In this document: one piece after another, positions 26,937-38,698 of the stretch
Layout: each line of letters starts with the position of its first letter
Position numbering within the stretch: the first letter of the stretch is position 1
Source of the DNA: an uncultured Francisellaceae bacterium
Lineage (GTDB): Bacteria; Pseudomonadota; Gammaproteobacteria; UBA6186; Azoamicaceae
Assembly: GCA_945956915.1 (NCBI GenBank)
Contig: CAMFJH010000006.1
Location: forward strand, 40,352-104,351
Reading direction: 5' to 3'
Length of the DNA: 64,000 nt
Position numbers and translations under genes: made by a program
Notes under the pieces: model-generated
Told to the model about the DNA's origin: nothing
What the model saw: only the letters and a program-made list of their open reading frames with translations
Databases searched by the model: none

Positions 26937-29675
26937 TTAACCTAAAGCCTCTGTCACTACGGCTGCTTGCTGTAGCTCATGTAAATGATGATAACCCACA
27001 GCAGGTGCCGCCGCCGGTGGTCGACCTGCATATTGCAATATTTGACCTTTTTCTAGACAAGCATGCAACTGATGCTTTATATAGTACCAAGCACCCTGGT
27101 TTTCAGGTTCTTCTTGGCACCAAATAATTTTTTTTATAGTTTTGTATTCTTGTAATATTTTCTTGGATTCTTGATCGGGAAATGGATATAGTTGTTCTAT
27201 TCGAATAATCACAACATCTGTTCTTTTGTCTAAACGTCTTTTTTCTAATAACTCATAATATATTTTTCCACTGCAAAAAACAACTCGCTTTATTTTTTTA
27301 ATCTCAAATTCATCTATTTCAGCTAAAATGGGCTTGAAAGAACCGGTGCTTAACTCTTCTAAACTGGATACGGCCAATTTATGTCTTAAAAGACTTTTAG
27401 GGGTTAAAACAATCAAAGGCTTTCGGATTTTACGCACAACCTGTCTTCTTAATAAATGAAACATTTGAGCCGGGGTGCTGGGAATGCACACTTGAATATT
27501 ATTTTCAGCACACAATTGTAAAAAACGTTCTAAACGTGCAGAAGAATGCTCGGCACCCATACCCTCGTAACCATGCGGCAAAAATAGCGTTAAACCTGAT
27601 AAACGGCCCCATTTTTGTTCGCCCGAGCTGATAAACTGATCGATAACCACTTGAGCATTGTTTACAAAATCTCCAAACTGCGCTTCCCAAATAACCAGTG
27701 AACCAGGAATTGTACAAGAAAACCCATATTCAAACCCTAATACGGCAGACTCTGATAATAAAGAATCAATAATTGTAAATGATCCAGATCCTTCTTCTGA
27801 ATTAGAAATAGCATCTAAGGGAATGAAATCCTTTTTACTCACATCTTGATTGTGTAATACAGCATGTCTATGAAAAAATGTACCTCTTCCTGAATCTTGC
27901 CCAGACATTCTAACCAGCGTACCTTCATTGATAAGCGTGGCATAAGCCATAATTTCTGCATATCCCCAATCAAGAGATATCTCGCCTTGGCTCATTTTTT
28001 GACGATCTTCTATAATGCGCTTTACACGTGGATGTAAAACCAAATCTTCTGGTAAACTTTCCAGTTTTTGCGCTAAAGCTTTGATAATCTCTATAGGGAC
28101 TGCAGTCTTGACCCACATACGCCAGTCTTCTTTATCTTTTGCCTCAGGATGATAATACGCTCCCCATCCATTATTTTGACAACGTGCATCATTTTTCACT
28201 AAATTGCGAACTAGAGGCTTTTCCCTAGCATCTAAAGAAGCTTGATAGTCTTTTAATAATTGATCAGCACTTTCTTGAGAAATGATATCGTCTGAAATGA
28301 GTTTTTGAGTATACATCTCAAAACAAGTCGGCATTTTTCGAATGATTTGATACATCCCTGGCTGAGTCACTGCTGGCTCATCGGCTTCATTATGCCCATG
28401 ACGTCTGTACCCTACCAAATCAATAATAACATCTTTTTTAAAAGTATCTCGATATTCTAAGCTTAAATTTACAACTCTGTAGACTGCTTCCGGATCATTG
28501 GCATTTACATGAAAAATTGGAATTTGAATCATTTTTCCAATGTCTGAACAATATAAAGTCGAACGCGCATCGTGCGGGTTAGAAGTGGTGAATCCAATTT
28601 GATTGTTCACCAAAATATGAATCGTACCCCCTACCGCATAACCTCTGGTTTTAGACATGTTTAAAATTTCCATCACAACCCCTTGTCCTGCAAAAGCAGC
28701 ATCTCCATGCAATGCAACACATAATACCTTTGAGGCTGCTTTATCATGCAAGCGCTTTTGTCTTGCACATACAGAACCGCTGATAACAGGGGTAACAATT
28801 TCTAAATGTGAAGGATTAAAGGCTAAACTTAAATGTATCAGTCCACCTGTGGATTCTATATCAGAAGAAAAGCCTTGATGATATTTAACATCACCGGATT
28901 CTAAATGAATATCATGTTTGTTTTCAAATTCATCAAACAATAAACTGGGGGTTTTACCTAATAAATTAATCAATACATTCAAACGCCCTCGATGTGCCAT
29001 ACCGATAACAATTTCTTTATACCCTTTTTCACTGGCTCTTTGTACAATTTGATCCAAACCTACTAATAAACTATCGGTGCCTTCTAATGAAAATCTTTTA
29101 GCTCCTGGGTATTTAGCCCCTAAATATTTTTCTAAGCCCTCTGCAGCACTTAAAATACCCAAAATATGATGTTGAATCTCAGGAGATAACGCTTTGGCTG
29201 TACACATTTCTTCAACATGTTCTTGTACCCAAATCCGTTCTGCAGAATCGGGAATATGCATAAATTCTGAAGCAATAGTACCACAATAAATTTTCTTTAA
29301 ATCTTCAAGAATTTCTTTTAAAGGCCGTTTTCTTTCACCAGGCAAAGAACTCACCTCAAATACCGTATTTAAATCGTTTTGTGTTAAATGATAATAGCTT
29401 AACATTAATTCAGGAACCAGTAATTCTTCTCTCATTTTTAAAGGATCAATGTCTGCATGTAAATGACCAAACATTCTGTAAGCATTGATCATTTTATTAA
29501 TTTTAGTTTGCTTACCTTCTTCACTTTGAGCAAGATGTTTTTCCACATGAACTTGGGCTTTTTCGTTCAAATTTGAAAAATAATTTCGCCATTCCACACT
29601 AACCGAATCTGGGTTTTGTAAGTATTCATAATATATTTTTTCTAAATACTCTGCACTGCTTGTATTAATATCCAT
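26937..29675 (-). CDS. sucA: 2-oxoglutarate dehydrogenase E1 component
   Basis: This 912-residue thiamine-diphosphate enzyme decarboxylates 2-oxoglutarate and transfers succinyl to the E2 lipoyl. It has the N-terminal segment [31 protein letters not shown], ThDP-binding [13 protein letters not shown], and C-terminal [20 protein letters not shown]. The length matches the family. It begins directly after sdhB (sdhB stop at 29676) and precedes sucB by 16 bp. Confidence 0.98.
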   Translation of the reverse strand: MDINTSSAEYLEKIYYEYLQNPDSVSVEWRNYFSNLNEKAQVHVEKHLAQSEEGKQTKINKMINAYRMFGHLHADIDPLKMREELLVPELMLSYYHLTQNDLNTVFEVSSLPGERKRPLKEILEDLKKIYCGTIASEFMHIPDSAERIWVQEHVEEMCTAKALSPEIQHHILGILSAAEGLEKYLGAKYPGAKRFSLEGTDSLLVGLDQIVQRASEKGYKEIVIGMAHRGRLNVLINLLGKTPSLLFDEFENKHDIHLESGDVKYHQGFSSDIESTGGLIHLSLAFNPSHLEIVTPVISGSVCARQKRLHDKAASKVLCVALHGDAAFAGQGVVMEILNMSKTRGYAVGGTIHILVNNQIGFTTSNPHDARSTLYCSDIGKMIQIPIFHVNANDPEAVYRVVNLSLEYRDTFKKDVIIDLVGYRRHGHNEADEPAVTQPGMYQIIRKMPTCFEMYTQKLISDDIISQESADQLLKDYQASLDAREKPLVRNLVKNDARCQNNGWGAYYHPEAKDKEDWRMWVKTAVPIEIIKALAQKLESLPEDLVLHPRVKRIIEDRQKMSQGEISLDWGYAEIMAYATLINEGTLVRMSGQDSGRGTFFHRHAVLHNQDVSKKDFIPLDAISNSEEGSGSFTIIDSLLSESAVLGFEYGFSCTIPGSLVIWEAQFGDFVNNAQVVIDQFISSGEQKWGRLSGLTLFLPHGYEGMGAEHSSARLERFLQLCAENNIQVCIPSTPAQMFHLLRRQVVRKIRKPLIVLTPKSLLRHKLAVSSLEELSTGSFKPILAEIDEFEIKKIKRVVFCSGKIYYELLEKRRLDKRTDVVIIRIEQLYPFPDQESKKILQEYKTIKKIIWCQEEPENQGAWYYIKHQLHACLEKGQILQYAGRPPAAAPAVGYHHLHELQQAAVVTEALG

Positions 29676-30374
29676 TTATACTCCACCTTCGATGAGCTTA
29701 TTACGTATTGTCTCAATCGCTTGTGTGGGATTTAACCCTTTAGGACATACATCAACACAATTCATAATAGAACGACATCGAAATACACTGTAAGCATCTT
29801 CTAGTTGGGACAAACGTTCTTCTGTTGCTGTATCTCGACTGTCTTCTATAAAACGTGCAGCTTGTAAGAGCGCTGCAGGGCCTAAGAATTTCTCAGGATT
29901 CCACCAATAGGAAGGGCAAGCACTGGAACAACAGCCACACAAAATACATTCATATAAGCCATCCAATTTAGCACGCTCAGCCGGAGATTGCAGACGTTCG
30001 CCCGTGGGAGGTGGGTTATCATTTTGTAAATAGGGTTTTGTTTTTTTATATTGATCATTAAAATTCGTTAAATCTACAATTAAATCTCGAATAACGGGCA
30101 TACCTGGAAAAGGCCTAATAATAATGGGCTCTTTTAATGAACTCAAAGGCGTAATACAGGCTAACTGGTTACGACCATTGATATTCATACCATCAGAACC
30201 ACACACCCCCTCGCTACAAGAACGTCTAAAAGACAAGGTTTCGTCTTGGGCTTTTAATAATTTTAAAGCATCTAATACCATAATGGCAGGCGTTTTATCT
30301 AAATCCAGTTCATAAGTTTTCATATAGGGTTTTAGATCAACTTCTGGATTAAAACGATAAATAGAAAATTTCAT
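29676..30374 (-). CDS. sdhB: Succinate dehydrogenase iron-sulfur subunit
   Basis: SdhB (232 residues) carries electrons from FAD to ubiquinone. It has a plant-type [2Fe-2S] domain (SCSEGVCGSDG) and the [4Fe-4S]/[3Fe-4S] motifs CILCGCCSSACP and CRSIMNCVDVCPKGL. Its ATG shares one base with the sdhA stop (TAATG), indicating translational coupling. Confidence 0.98.
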   Translation of the reverse strand: MKFSIYRFNPEVDLKPYMKTYELDLDKTPAIMVLDALKLLKAQDETLSFRRSCSEGVCGSDGMNINGRNQLACITPLSSLKEPIIIRPFPGMPVIRDLIVDLTNFNDQYKKTKPYLQNDNPPPTGERLQSPAERAKLDGLYECILCGCCSSACPSYWWNPEKFLGPAALLQAARFIEDSRDTATEERLSQLEDAYSVFRCRSIMNCVDVCPKGLNPTQAIETIRNKLIEGGV

Positions 30375-32146
30375 TAATATGTCCTCTCTTTTGGAACCAT
30401 AGGGTCCATGATCAAAGGCTTCTGATTAACCGCTCTATACCCAATACTTTCTTGATCTTCCATAGATGGGAAAAACACTGTGTGTTTTAACCAATGTTTA
30501 TCATCTCTTTTAGGATAATCTTCCCGGCTGTGCGCACCACGACTTTCTAAACGATTTTCACAGCAAAAAGCTGTGGCCAGTGCTACTTCCATTAGATTAT
30601 CAAACTCTAATGCTTCTATACGGGCTGTATTAAAAACAGCACTGTGATCACTGATTGAGGCTTTTTTTAATCGTTCCCGTAGGGTTTTTAATTTTTCAAT
30701 GCCTTGTTTCATAACAGAACCCGTTCTGAATACGCCAAAGTCTAGCTGCATAATGGTTTGAAGTTCTAAACGTAAATCCGATACACTTTCACCCCCTTTA
30801 TGTGTATTCCATCGGGTTAAACGTTTGGAAGCCTGTGCAATACTGGCATCCGAAATCAATGCCTTAGATTCTAGTTCAGTGGCTTCTATGATATGCAAAC
30901 CTGCCGCTCGGCCAAAAACGACCAAATCTAATAAAGAATTGCCACCTAAACGATTGGCCCCATGCACGGAAACGCAAGCACATTCTCCCACCGCATATAA
31001 GCCTTGTACCGGTGTTGATTCCCCTTGTTTATCAACGCTTAATACTTGCCCCCATTGATTGGTAGGAATACCCCCCATCATATAATGACAGGTAGGCACC
31101 ACAGGAATTGGGGCTTTGACAGGATCCACATGCGCAAATGTCATGGACAATTCACGTATCCCTGGCAAACGCTTTTTAATGATTTCCGGATCTAGATGAT
31201 CCAATTTTAATAACACATAATCTTTATTAGGACCACAGCCCCGGCCTGCACGAATCTCTAATAAAATAGAACGAGCAACCACATCTCTTGAGGCCAAATC
31301 TTTGGCATGGGGCGCATAACGTTCCATAAAACGCTCCCCTTCCCCATTGATCAAATATCCCCCTTCGCCTCGTGTACCTTCAGAAATTAACATGCCTGCC
31401 CCAGCAACACCGGTAGGATGAAATTGCCACATTTCCATATCTTGCAAGGGTAATCCCGCTCGCAATGCCATACCCAAACCATCGCCAGTATTAATAAGCG
31501 CATTAGAAGTGGTATGATAAATTCTACCCGCCCCCCCTGTGGCTAAAATCACTGATCTGCCTCTTAATACAGCAGTTTTTCCTGTTTCAATTGAGAGTGC
31601 AATCAGGCCTGCAATTTGTCCTTCGCTGTTTTTTACTAAATCAATGGCATACCATTCATTAAAAAAAACGGTGTTAGCTTCTAAATTTTTTTGATATAAA
31701 GTGTGCAGTAAAGCATGTCCTGTTCTATCGGCTGCAGCAGAAGTACGTGTGGCTTGTCCCCCTTCTCCAAACTCTTTAGATTGGCCACCAAAAGGCCTTT
31801 GATAAATTTTTCCATTTTCTAATCTAGAGAAAGGCAATCCCATGTGCTCTAATTCATAAACAACTTCAGGCCCCATTCTACACATGTATTCAATACAATC
31901 TTGATCCCCTAGATAATCTGAACCCTTAACTGTATCGAACATATGCCAACGCCAATCGTCTTCGTCTACATTCCCAAGCGCTGCTGTAATTCCCCCTTGA
32001 GCTGATACCGTGTGCGATCGCGTAGGGAAAACCTTAGAAACAACTGCCACTTTTTTGCCCGCTTTTGATAGCTGTAAAGCAGCACGCATCCCAGCGCCCC
32101 CAGCGCCTACGACGACTACATCAAAAGATTGGCTTGGTATCGTCAT
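30374..32146 (-). CDS. sdhA: Succinate dehydrogenase flavoprotein subunit
   Basis: The catalytic subunit (590 residues) has the FAD Rossmann motif [14 protein letters not shown], the covalent FAD histidine in [12 protein letters not shown] (H45) and active-site HPTGVAGAG. It oxidises succinate to fumarate. It starts one base after the sdhD stop and overlaps sdhB by one base. Confidence 0.98.
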   Translation of the reverse strand: MTIPSQSFDVVVVGAGGAGMRAALQLSKAGKKVAVVSKVFPTRSHTVSAQGGITAALGNVDEDDWRWHMFDTVKGSDYLGDQDCIEYMCRMGPEVVYELEHMGLPFSRLENGKIYQRPFGGQSKEFGEGGQATRTSAAADRTGHALLHTLYQKNLEANTVFFNEWYAIDLVKNSEGQIAGLIALSIETGKTAVLRGRSVILATGGAGRIYHTTSNALINTGDGLGMALRAGLPLQDMEMWQFHPTGVAGAGMLISEGTRGEGGYLINGEGERFMERYAPHAKDLASRDVVARSILLEIRAGRGCGPNKDYVLLKLDHLDPEIIKKRLPGIRELSMTFAHVDPVKAPIPVVPTCHYMMGGIPTNQWGQVLSVDKQGESTPVQGLYAVGECACVSVHGANRLGGNSLLDLVVFGRAAGLHIIEATELESKALISDASIAQASKRLTRWNTHKGGESVSDLRLELQTIMQLDFGVFRTGSVMKQGIEKLKTLRERLKKASISDHSAVFNTARIEALEFDNLMEVALATAFCCENRLESRGAHSREDYPKRDDKHWLKHTVFFPSMEDQESIGYRAVNQKPLIMDPMVPKERTY

Positions 32147-32503
32147 TTATACACTCCACAAAATCGTGATACCCCATATTAAATTACTAAATAAATAAAT
32201 AGCCACAACAATTTGAATCGCTAAGCGTAAAATAATAGATTTTATATAATCGGTACTCACAACCCACAAGCCTATCCAAGCATGAGCAACCAAGGACAAC
32301 AAGCTAATCGCACTGGCCATTCGCATAGCGGGATATGAAAAAAGCATACGCCAAGATTCATAATGGAGTCCGTTTGTATATTTGCCTAATAATAAATACA
32401 TTGATACAAACAAAATATAACTGACAATTACCATGGCACTGATGCGCTGAATAAGCCAATCTTGAAGACCTGACCTCCCCAAACTGGTTGCTGTGCTTAT
32501 CAT
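32147..32503 (-). CDS. sdhD: Succinate dehydrogenase membrane anchor subunit D
   Basis: This small hydrophobic protein (118 residues) has three predicted membrane helices. The N-terminal GLQDWLIQRISAMVIVSYI and the helix SLVAHAWIGLWVVSTDYIK, with heme/quinone-site His and Tyr, fit SdhD. It lies between sdhC and sdhA. Confidence 0.93.
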   Translation of the reverse strand: MISTATSLGRSGLQDWLIQRISAMVIVSYILFVSMYLLLGKYTNGLHYESWRMLFSYPAMRMASAISLLSLVAHAWIGLWVVSTDYIKSIILRLAIQIVVAIYLFSNLIWGITILWSV

Positions 32504-32532
32504 TTAGAATATCCTTTTTTTTGCTTTACGAT

Positions 32533-32910
32533 TTATACAATTAAGCCAATTACCCACAACAAACATAATACAAAACTTAGAAATAAAACCAAAAGTGCAC
32601 CCCTACGTCCACCTTTTTTACTATCGCCTATACCGATATCCATGAATAAATGTCGAATGCCTGCAATAGAATGATAAATCAATGCAAATAAAAAAATACT
32701 CAGAACACCTATAGCCCAAGGATTTTTAAAAAAGACACCCAACGAATCCCATTGTTGCTTAGACTCCAACGATGTCTTCAACAACATTAATAATGCAGGA
32801 ATACCTAAAGCAATAAAAATACCGGATAATCGATGTAAAATAGAAACAATCGCAGCAATCGGAAAGTGAATAGTGAAAAAGTTTAAATTAACAGGCCTTT
32901 GATCTAACAT
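32533..32910 (-). CDS. sdhC: Succinate dehydrogenase cytochrome b556 subunit
   Basis: This 125-residue membrane subunit has the family motif RPVNLNFFTIHFPIAAIVSI then LHRLSG, and the heme-ligand helix YHSIAGIRHLFMDIG. Three membrane helices are seen. It is the first gene of sdhCDAB-sucABCD; AAAGG precedes the ATG. It is divergent from gltA, with a shared 144-bp promoter region. Confidence 0.95.
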   Translation of the reverse strand: MLDQRPVNLNFFTIHFPIAAIVSILHRLSGIFIALGIPALLMLLKTSLESKQQWDSLGVFFKNPWAIGVLSIFLFALIYHSIAGIRHLFMDIGIGDSKKGGRRGALLVLFLSFVLCLLWVIGLIV

Positions 32911-33023
32911 CCTTTCACCTTTTACGTTTAAAAAATTGGCTTATCAAGATCTAAATTTAGCATGGGAGTCTCATTAATGCCACTTGTGACACTCTTAATA
33001 CCCCCAAAACTTCTTAGATACCC

Positions 33024-33029
33024 TATAAT
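33024..33029 (+). promoter_or_regulatory. -10 element for gltA
   Basis: A perfect TATAAT lies about 26 bases before the gltA ATG, with AGGAG between. No clear -35 hexamer is seen 16-18 bp upstream, so an activator may be needed. Confidence 0.4.
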
Positions 33030-33054
33030 ATAACCAACACAATAGGAGTTTATT

Positions 33055-34344
33055 ATGAGTGATCCCACAGCCGAATTACGCCTCCCAGGGCTTTCGCCTA
33101 TTCTTTTACCTGTACGTTCGGGTACATTGGGTCCCCGAGTGGTTGATGTGTCTCAACTGAACAAAGCAGATTGGTTTACTTTTGATCCTGGCTTTATGTC
33201 TACCGCCGCCTGTGCTTCTCAAATTACTTTTATAGATGGCGATAAGGGTATCTTATTACACAGAGGATATTCTATTACGGATCTTGCAGCACACGCGGAT
33301 TATCTAGAAGTGTGTTATTTATTGCTCTTAGGCGAATTGCCCAATCAAAAACAAAAAATGGAATTTGAATTTCAAATTAAACACCATACGATGGTCCATG
33401 AACAATTAACACATTTTTTAAATGGATTTCCCAGAGATGCACACCCTATGGCTATTATGTGTGGTGTGGTAGGTGCATTGTCTGCTTTTTATCATGATTC
33501 TTTAGAAATTCATAATGTAAAACACCGGGAATTAGCGGCTTTACGCTTAATTGCAAAAATGCCTACCATTGCTGCCATGGCCTACAAGTACTCTATTGGC
33601 CAGCCTTTTGTTTATCCCAAAAACAGTTTAAGCTATGCTGAAAATTTTCTGCATATGATGTTTTCCATTCCTGCAGAGCCAATGGTACCCAATCCTATTT
33701 TGGTAGCGGCCATTGATAAAATATTTACGTTACATGCCGATCACGAACAAAACGCCTCTACTTCCACTGTTCGAGTTGCGGGATCTTCAGGTGCCAATCC
33801 TTTTGCCTGTATCGCAGCAGGGATCGCCGCCTTGTGGGGGCCGGCACACGGGGGTGCGAATGAAGCCGTTTTAAATATGCTAACGGCGATTGGCGATGTT
33901 TCAGAAATTCCTAAATTTATTGCAAAAGCCAAAGATAAAAATGATCCATTTAGGTTAATGGGTTTTGGGCATCGCGTTTATAAAAATTTCGATCCTCGAG
34001 CAAAAGTCATGCGACAAGCCTGTCATGATGTGTTAGAAGCGCTTCAGATTCACGATGATCCTTTATTAAAAATAGCTTTAGAACTGGAAAAAATTGCACT
34101 TGAAGATCCATATTTTATAGAAAGAAAATTGTATCCTAATGTCGATTTTTATTCAGGGATTATTTTAAAAGCCATTGGTATTCCCACCAATATGTTTACG
34201 GTTATTTTTGCACTGGCTAGAACGGTGGGATGGATATCTCATTGGAATGAAATGATGAGTTCGGCCGATCAAAAAATCAGCCGACCTCGTCAATTATACA
34301 CAGGGCTTCCAGAACGCCCCTTTGTACCTTTAGAAGATCGTTAA
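33055..34344 (+). CDS. gltA: Citrate synthase
   Basis: This type II citrate synthase (429 residues) condenses oxaloacetate and acetyl-CoA. Active-site regions are intact: the His in [23 protein letters not shown] and the Asp in PNVDFYSG. The gene is divergent from the sdh-suc operon, as in Coxiella and many relatives. Its stop overlaps that of the convergent MFS gene within TTAA at 34341-34344. Confidence 0.98.
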   Translation: MSDPTAELRLPGLSPILLPVRSGTLGPRVVDVSQLNKADWFTFDPGFMSTAACASQITFIDGDKGILLHRGYSITDLAAHADYLEVCYLLLLGELPNQKQKMEFEFQIKHHTMVHEQLTHFLNGFPRDAHPMAIMCGVVGALSAFYHDSLEIHNVKHRELAALRLIAKMPTIAAMAYKYSIGQPFVYPKNSLSYAENFLHMMFSIPAEPMVPNPILVAAIDKIFTLHADHEQNASTSTVRVAGSSGANPFACIAAGIAALWGPAHGGANEAVLNMLTAIGDVSEIPKFIAKAKDKNDPFRLMGFGHRVYKNFDPRAKVMRQACHDVLEALQIHDDPLLKIALELEKIALEDPYFIERKLYPNVDFYSGIILKAIGIPTNMFTVIFALARTVGWISHWNEMMSSADQKISRPRQLYTGLPERPFVPLEDR

Positions 34345-35750
34345 CCTTCTTGTGCTTGTAAAATAGGTGTTGTGGGTTTCAAACGTTCCGGTGGTGGAGT
34401 CACTTCTACCACCTTGGCGGGAATTTTAACAGACCACATCGGCAATAGCGTCAGAATAATGATTAAACCACTGCAAATTAAAACAAAAATAAAAGCTTCC
34501 CATCCTAACAAAGCCGTTAGTTTCATTAAAGGGTAACCTGCAACCGCAGCCCCTAAGTTTGCCCAAAAACCTGCAAATCCATTGGCCGTACTTGCCGCTT
34601 TTTTATTTACAAATTCAGCAGCTGCTAAACCTACCAACATTTGTGGTCCAAAAATAAAAAATCCAATTAAGCCCATCATACAGGACTCGAGTGCAAAGTC
34701 TGGCGCCAAGTACCAAAACGCTATTAAAGAAAAAATAACGCCTATTGAAGAAATAATGGTAAAGGGAACACGTCTGCCATGAAACCAACGATCCGATCCC
34801 CAGCCTGCAAACAACATACCAAAAAACCCACCCACTTCAAAAACGGCCACACAACTTCCTGCTAAAAAAGGCGTATATCCCTTGGTTTCGACCAAATATA
34901 AATTGCCACAGGTATGTATAGCTGTACGAATAAGGTATACAAAAAAATATGAAATCGATAAAATCCATACATATTTATTTTTTAGAATTTGATCAAATAA
35001 AATACGTTTTACCGATAAAGGTTCTGCGCTGTTATCCTTGTCTTCTACGGATTGTTCTGCAGACTCTCCCTTAAATTTTTCTATACAAGGTAAGCCTAGG
35101 GATGCGGGTACATCTCTCAAACGATTTAATAGAAAAAAACCTACCCCGATACAAAGAATACCGGGCACAAACATGGCTACTCGCCAACCAAAATATTGTC
35201 CACAGGCCGGGGCAAGCAAAGCAATAGCGACTGCACCTATATTATGGGAGGTGGTACAAGCGCTCCACCACGTGCCGCGTTCTTCTTTACCGAACCAATA
35301 CGTCAATAATTTCGCACAAGGAGGCCATCCCCATCCTTGAAACCACCCATTCATAGCCCATAACAATCCAAATATAAACAAAGAAGAAGCAAGTCCAAAC
35401 AGAAGGTTTGAAACCCCTGTTAAAATTAAACCAAAAGCCATAAAATAGCGTGGATTAGAACGGTCACAAAAAACACCATTAGTAAATTTACTTATTCCAT
35501 AAGCAATAGCAAAAATGGTCGCTAAAATACCCACATCTGTTTTATCGAACCCTAAATCTGTACATAAAAACGGCGTGATAAAAGTTACACTTAGTCTTGT
35601 AAAGTAATAAAAAATATAGCCAATGTACATGGAATAAAACGTGCGGATCCGCCAATACTGATATTTTGCCTTAATTTCAGCTGGATTAGTTATCTCCGCG
35701 AGATGAGGGGCCGGCTTTAATAAAGTCCGCAGGGCCCTAAACAAGGTCAT
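34341..35750 (-). CDS. MFS transporter of the organophosphate:phosphate antiporter family (GlpT/UhpC-like)
   Basis: This 469-residue, 12-helix inner-membrane transporter carries the OPA-family hallmark [19 protein letters not shown] followed by ERGTWWS, found in GlpT, UhpT and UhpC. The substrate is probably a phosphorylated sugar, glycerol phosphate or similar, exchanged for Pi. It could equally be a sensor-type UhpC; no adjacent two-component genes support that. Such a carrier would let an intracellular bacterium take up host phospho-metabolites. It converges on gltA with overlapping stops. Confidence 0.87.
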   Translation of the reverse strand: MTLFRALRTLLKPAPHLAEITNPAEIKAKYQYWRIRTFYSMYIGYIFYYFTRLSVTFITPFLCTDLGFDKTDVGILATIFAIAYGISKFTNGVFCDRSNPRYFMAFGLILTGVSNLLFGLASSLFIFGLLWAMNGWFQGWGWPPCAKLLTYWFGKEERGTWWSACTTSHNIGAVAIALLAPACGQYFGWRVAMFVPGILCIGVGFFLLNRLRDVPASLGLPCIEKFKGESAEQSVEDKDNSAEPLSVKRILFDQILKNKYVWILSISYFFVYLIRTAIHTCGNLYLVETKGYTPFLAGSCVAVFEVGGFFGMLFAGWGSDRWFHGRRVPFTIISSIGVIFSLIAFWYLAPDFALESCMMGLIGFFIFGPQMLVGLAAAEFVNKKAASTANGFAGFWANLGAAVAGYPLMKLTALLGWEAFIFVLICSGLIIILTLLPMWSVKIPAKVVEVTPPPERLKPTTPILQAQEG

Positions 35751-35858
35751 GTATTCTCCTAACTTCAGTTATAGTATGAAATATATCTTCCTTAATATCA
35801 CGAAGATAAAACTTTAACTACTGCTTTTTCGAACAGTATTCAAAGAATCTCGACTAAA

Positions 35859-36983
35859 TTAATGTACCGCTTCTAAAGCTTTATTGGCTGCGACATAAGG
35901 TTTATTTAAGGCAGAGGCCACGGCCCTGTGCGTTATATGACCCGCATATATGTTTAAGCCATTCAATAAATAGGGATTTTGCCTACAGGCTTCTTTATAC
36001 CCTAAATCTGCCAAACTTACAATAAAAGGCAAGGTTGCATTATTAAGTGCAAATGTAGAAGTGTAAGGGACACCAGCAGGCATATTCGGTACGCAATAGT
36101 GCACAATCCCTTCTTCAACATAAGTAGGCTGAGAATAAGAAGTTGGATGACTGGTTTCAAAGCATCCGCCTTGATCGATAGCCACATCCACCAATACAGA
36201 AGCGGGTCGCATTTTACGCAACAGCGCTCTACTGACCAATTTAGGTGCAGCTCCCCCGGGGACCAATACTGCTCCAATGACTAAATCCGCATTGATGAGA
36301 TGTTCTTCAATAGCATCCACTGTTGCATAACAGGTGGACAATACATTTCCAAATTGTGCATCTAACTCTCGCAAGCGTTTAAGCGATTTATCAAACACGA
36401 ACACATCTGCGCCCATGCCTAAGGCAATCTGCAAAGCATGTGTGCCCACAACCCCTCCACCCAAGACCACGACTTTAGCAGGTTGTACGCCCGGTACCCC
36501 ACCTAATAAGATACCTCGTCCCCCTTGTGCCTTCTCTAAACAATGTGCTCCGGCTTGTACAGATAAACGACCTGCGACCTCACTCATGGGCGCCAACAAA
36601 GGCAAACCGCCCTGAACATCGGTAACCGTCTCATAAGCAATCGCAGTGCATCCAGCAGCCAATAAACCTTCTGCTTGCTTAGGATCAGGAGCTAAATGTA
36701 AATAGGCAAATAAAATTTGGCCTTCTCTTAAATAAGCATATTCTTCAGGTTGGGGTTCTTTTACCTTTACAATCATATCCGTCGTTTTATAGACTTCTTC
36801 AGCAGAAGCGGCAATATAGGCCCCAACAGTCCGATAATCTTCATTTGAAAGTCCGATGCCCGCACCTGCATTATCCTGTACAGTAACTTTATGGCCTCTA
36901 CTGACCAATTCTCGGACACTGGCAGGCGTCATCCCCACTCTATATTCGTGATTTTTGATTTCTTTTGGAACGCCAATATGCAT
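35859..36983 (-). CDS. ald: Alanine dehydrogenase
   Basis: This 374-residue NAD-dependent enzyme deaminates L-alanine to pyruvate and ammonia. It has the N-terminal IGVPKEIKNHEYRVGMTPASV, catalytic His in YLHLAPD, the NAD loop VVLGGGVVGTHAL, and a C-terminal HITHRAVASAL. It would feed alanine carbon into the TCA cycle. It stands alone on the minus strand, about 110 bp from the MFS gene. Confidence 0.96.
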   Translation of the reverse strand: MHIGVPKEIKNHEYRVGMTPASVRELVSRGHKVTVQDNAGAGIGLSNEDYRTVGAYIAASAEEVYKTTDMIVKVKEPQPEEYAYLREGQILFAYLHLAPDPKQAEGLLAAGCTAIAYETVTDVQGGLPLLAPMSEVAGRLSVQAGAHCLEKAQGGRGILLGGVPGVQPAKVVVLGGGVVGTHALQIALGMGADVFVFDKSLKRLRELDAQFGNVLSTCYATVDAIEEHLINADLVIGAVLVPGGAAPKLVSRALLRKMRPASVLVDVAIDQGGCFETSHPTSYSQPTYVEEGIVHYCVPNMPAGVPYTSTFALNNATLPFIVSLADLGYKEACRQNPYLLNGLNIYAGHITHRAVASALNKPYVAANKALEAVH

Positions 36984-37047
36984 CTTTATCCTTTATCTCC
37001 CTGCTTCTTAAACAAAAAACTGGGTTTCATTTTAATAGCTAATGGGT

Positions 37048-37380
37048 TTATTCTACAAGGGGTTTGGCATCTTTAGGCTCTAAGACTGCTTTTAGGGCAT
37101 CACTTTCGTCTGAATGGGGTGCGGCCATTTGTGCTTCAATCAACGTTGTTGATAATTGCACACGAGCTTCCCGATGATTGGGATCAAGTTCTAATATTTG
37201 ACTATATAGAGTCGCAGCCCCTTTATGATCACCTTGTGCCACTTTTGCTTTGGCATCGTTTAGCATCAATTCGATTTTGTCTGTAGTATCGGCATAAGCA
37301 CCTGATGTTAATAAACAGGCAACAAGACCTACCAACATCAATCTCATTTTTCTTCTCTTTCCATTTTGAATGAAAGCCAT
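37048..37380 (-). CDS. Small exported protein with one TPR-like motif
   Basis: This 110-residue protein starts at ATG 37380, chosen because GGGGAGG lies 6 bases upstream. The n-region is positively charged (NGKRRKMR), followed by a hydrophobic core ending SGAYA, so it is Sec-exported. The mature part has one TPR-like helix pair (GDHKGAATLYSQILELDPNH). An ATG further upstream at 37431 has no good site. The role is unknown; perhaps a periplasmic interaction protein. Confidence 0.7.
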   Translation of the reverse strand: MAFIQNGKRRKMRLMLVGLVACLLTSGAYADTTDKIELMLNDAKAKVAQGDHKGAATLYSQILELDPNHREARVQLSTTLIEAQMAAPHSDESDALKAVLEPKDAKPLVE

Positions 37381-37558
37381 AAAAATCCTCCCCTGTTTAT
37401 TAAAAACAATATTTACCAAAGCACTATCCATAGCATTCTTTGTGTAAGTTATTCAACCTTGTTCCTTTTATTCATTAAATCGAATAACTTTAAATTATTA
37501 AACATTGGATTTTTCAGATTGCCAGTGGTACTCTACAAAAATGAGCGTACCTTAATTT

Positions 37559-38698
37559 ATGTGGAAACTTAAATTTAAAAATCAGTTCACTGTTCTATGG
37601 ACAGGTGTCTGTGATACCATTCCGTCTTTAAAAACTTTTTCCTATTTTAAAACTCCTGCTGTGCAAAGCACTGTAAAAGATATATTCGTTATTAATAGCA
37701 TCGCCTGTACGGCCATTACAGCCTATGAATTTGGCGTTTTTCCAGCATTAAAAATATTAGTAGAAGGTGAAGAAACCGTGGCTTATCGTTTTTTTGTTAA
37801 TTTACATTATGCAACTTGGACGCTTCCCTTTTATTATATTATTTGCGGGGCTTTAAATGTGATCTATTGGCAAAAAATATCGCAAGAATTGCCTGGGGGA
37901 TTAAAGCTGGCTGTAGCCCAGCCCAACGATTCCGATAATAGTTTTCATGGTGTTATAAAAAGCACATTATATGCCCCAAGCATTTTGATCAATAATGCAT
38001 TTTTTAGAATTTTATTATTACCTGGGCTTTTGGCACAAGGCTATCTTTTAAGCATCATTCCTTGGCCTTGGTTGCGATATTCTTCACAAATTATATCCGA
38101 TAGCCTCATGAACGCCTTCTATGCTTTTGAATATGATTGGAATAAATCAGGTCTTACACTTGAGCAACAAATCATTTTCTTTGAAAAGCATTGGACCTAT
38201 TTTTTAGGATTTGGGTTACCCTTCACGGCTATTATGCAACTTATTCCAACACTTTATGCTACTCATACTTTTGCAATCGTATTACCGCTATTTGTAAGTC
38301 TTTCTACCCAAAGTACGATTTTCAATAGCCAAACGACACAACCTTATCGATTACCTTATTTTTGCTTAGCAAAAATATTACCTGCGCTTACAACTTGTTT
38401 GTGCAAAAGAAAACTAAAAAATCCACCTGCACCTAAAGTTGTTGATGACACAACCCAAACACAAGAAATCTTAGCACCTGTACCTTTACAAATGCCTTAT
38501 TTCCCCGAGCCTTCAGTACCGCCTGCAGAAACATTTAAAAACCCTGTACTACTACATGGCATACATAAAAAAGAAAGCGCTCAAGCTTTTTTACCAGAAG
38601 ATTTAGATAAAATCAAAAATAAAACACCTAAGACAGCTGAGAATATCGAGCCAAGTACAACACCCAAACGCATAGCACCATTAGGTGCAACCATCTGA
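37559..38698 (+). CDS. Multi-pass membrane protein resembling eukaryotic EI24 (PIG8)
   Basis: This 379-residue protein has several membrane helices (about residues 42-62, 83-103, 143-168, 213-250) and a soluble Pro-rich tail (288-379). From memory of human EI24, similarity is collinear: LWTGVCDTI (13-21) to SIWGICTIS, ATWTLPF...ALNVIYWQKI (85-107) to ALWVLP...VVNAIWFQDI, FYAFEYDWNKSG (187-198) to LYCFEYRWFNKG, and HWTYFLGFGLPFTAI (211-225) to NWPYYFGFGLPLAFL. EI24 is an ER protein involved in autophagy. Bacterial CysZ belongs to the same Pfam family (EI24, PF07264) but I do not see CysZ-specific features. No strong ribosome-binding site is visible. The last 39 codons overlap the 3' end of nhaA. 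Confidence 0.75.
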   Translation: MWKLKFKNQFTVLWTGVCDTIPSLKTFSYFKTPAVQSTVKDIFVINSIACTAITAYEFGVFPALKILVEGEETVAYRFFVNLHYATWTLPFYYIICGALNVIYWQKISQELPGGLKLAVAQPNDSDNSFHGVIKSTLYAPSILINNAFFRILLLPGLLAQGYLLSIIPWPWLRYSSQIISDSLMNAFYAFEYDWNKSGLTLEQQIIFFEKHWTYFLGFGLPFTAIMQLIPTLYATHTFAIVLPLFVSLSTQSTIFNSQTTQPYRLPYFCLAKILPALTTCLCKRKLKNPPAPKVVDDTTQTQEILAPVPLQMPYFPEPSVPPAETFKNPVLLHGIHKKESAQAFLPEDLDKIKNKTPKTAENIEPSTTPKRIAPLGATI

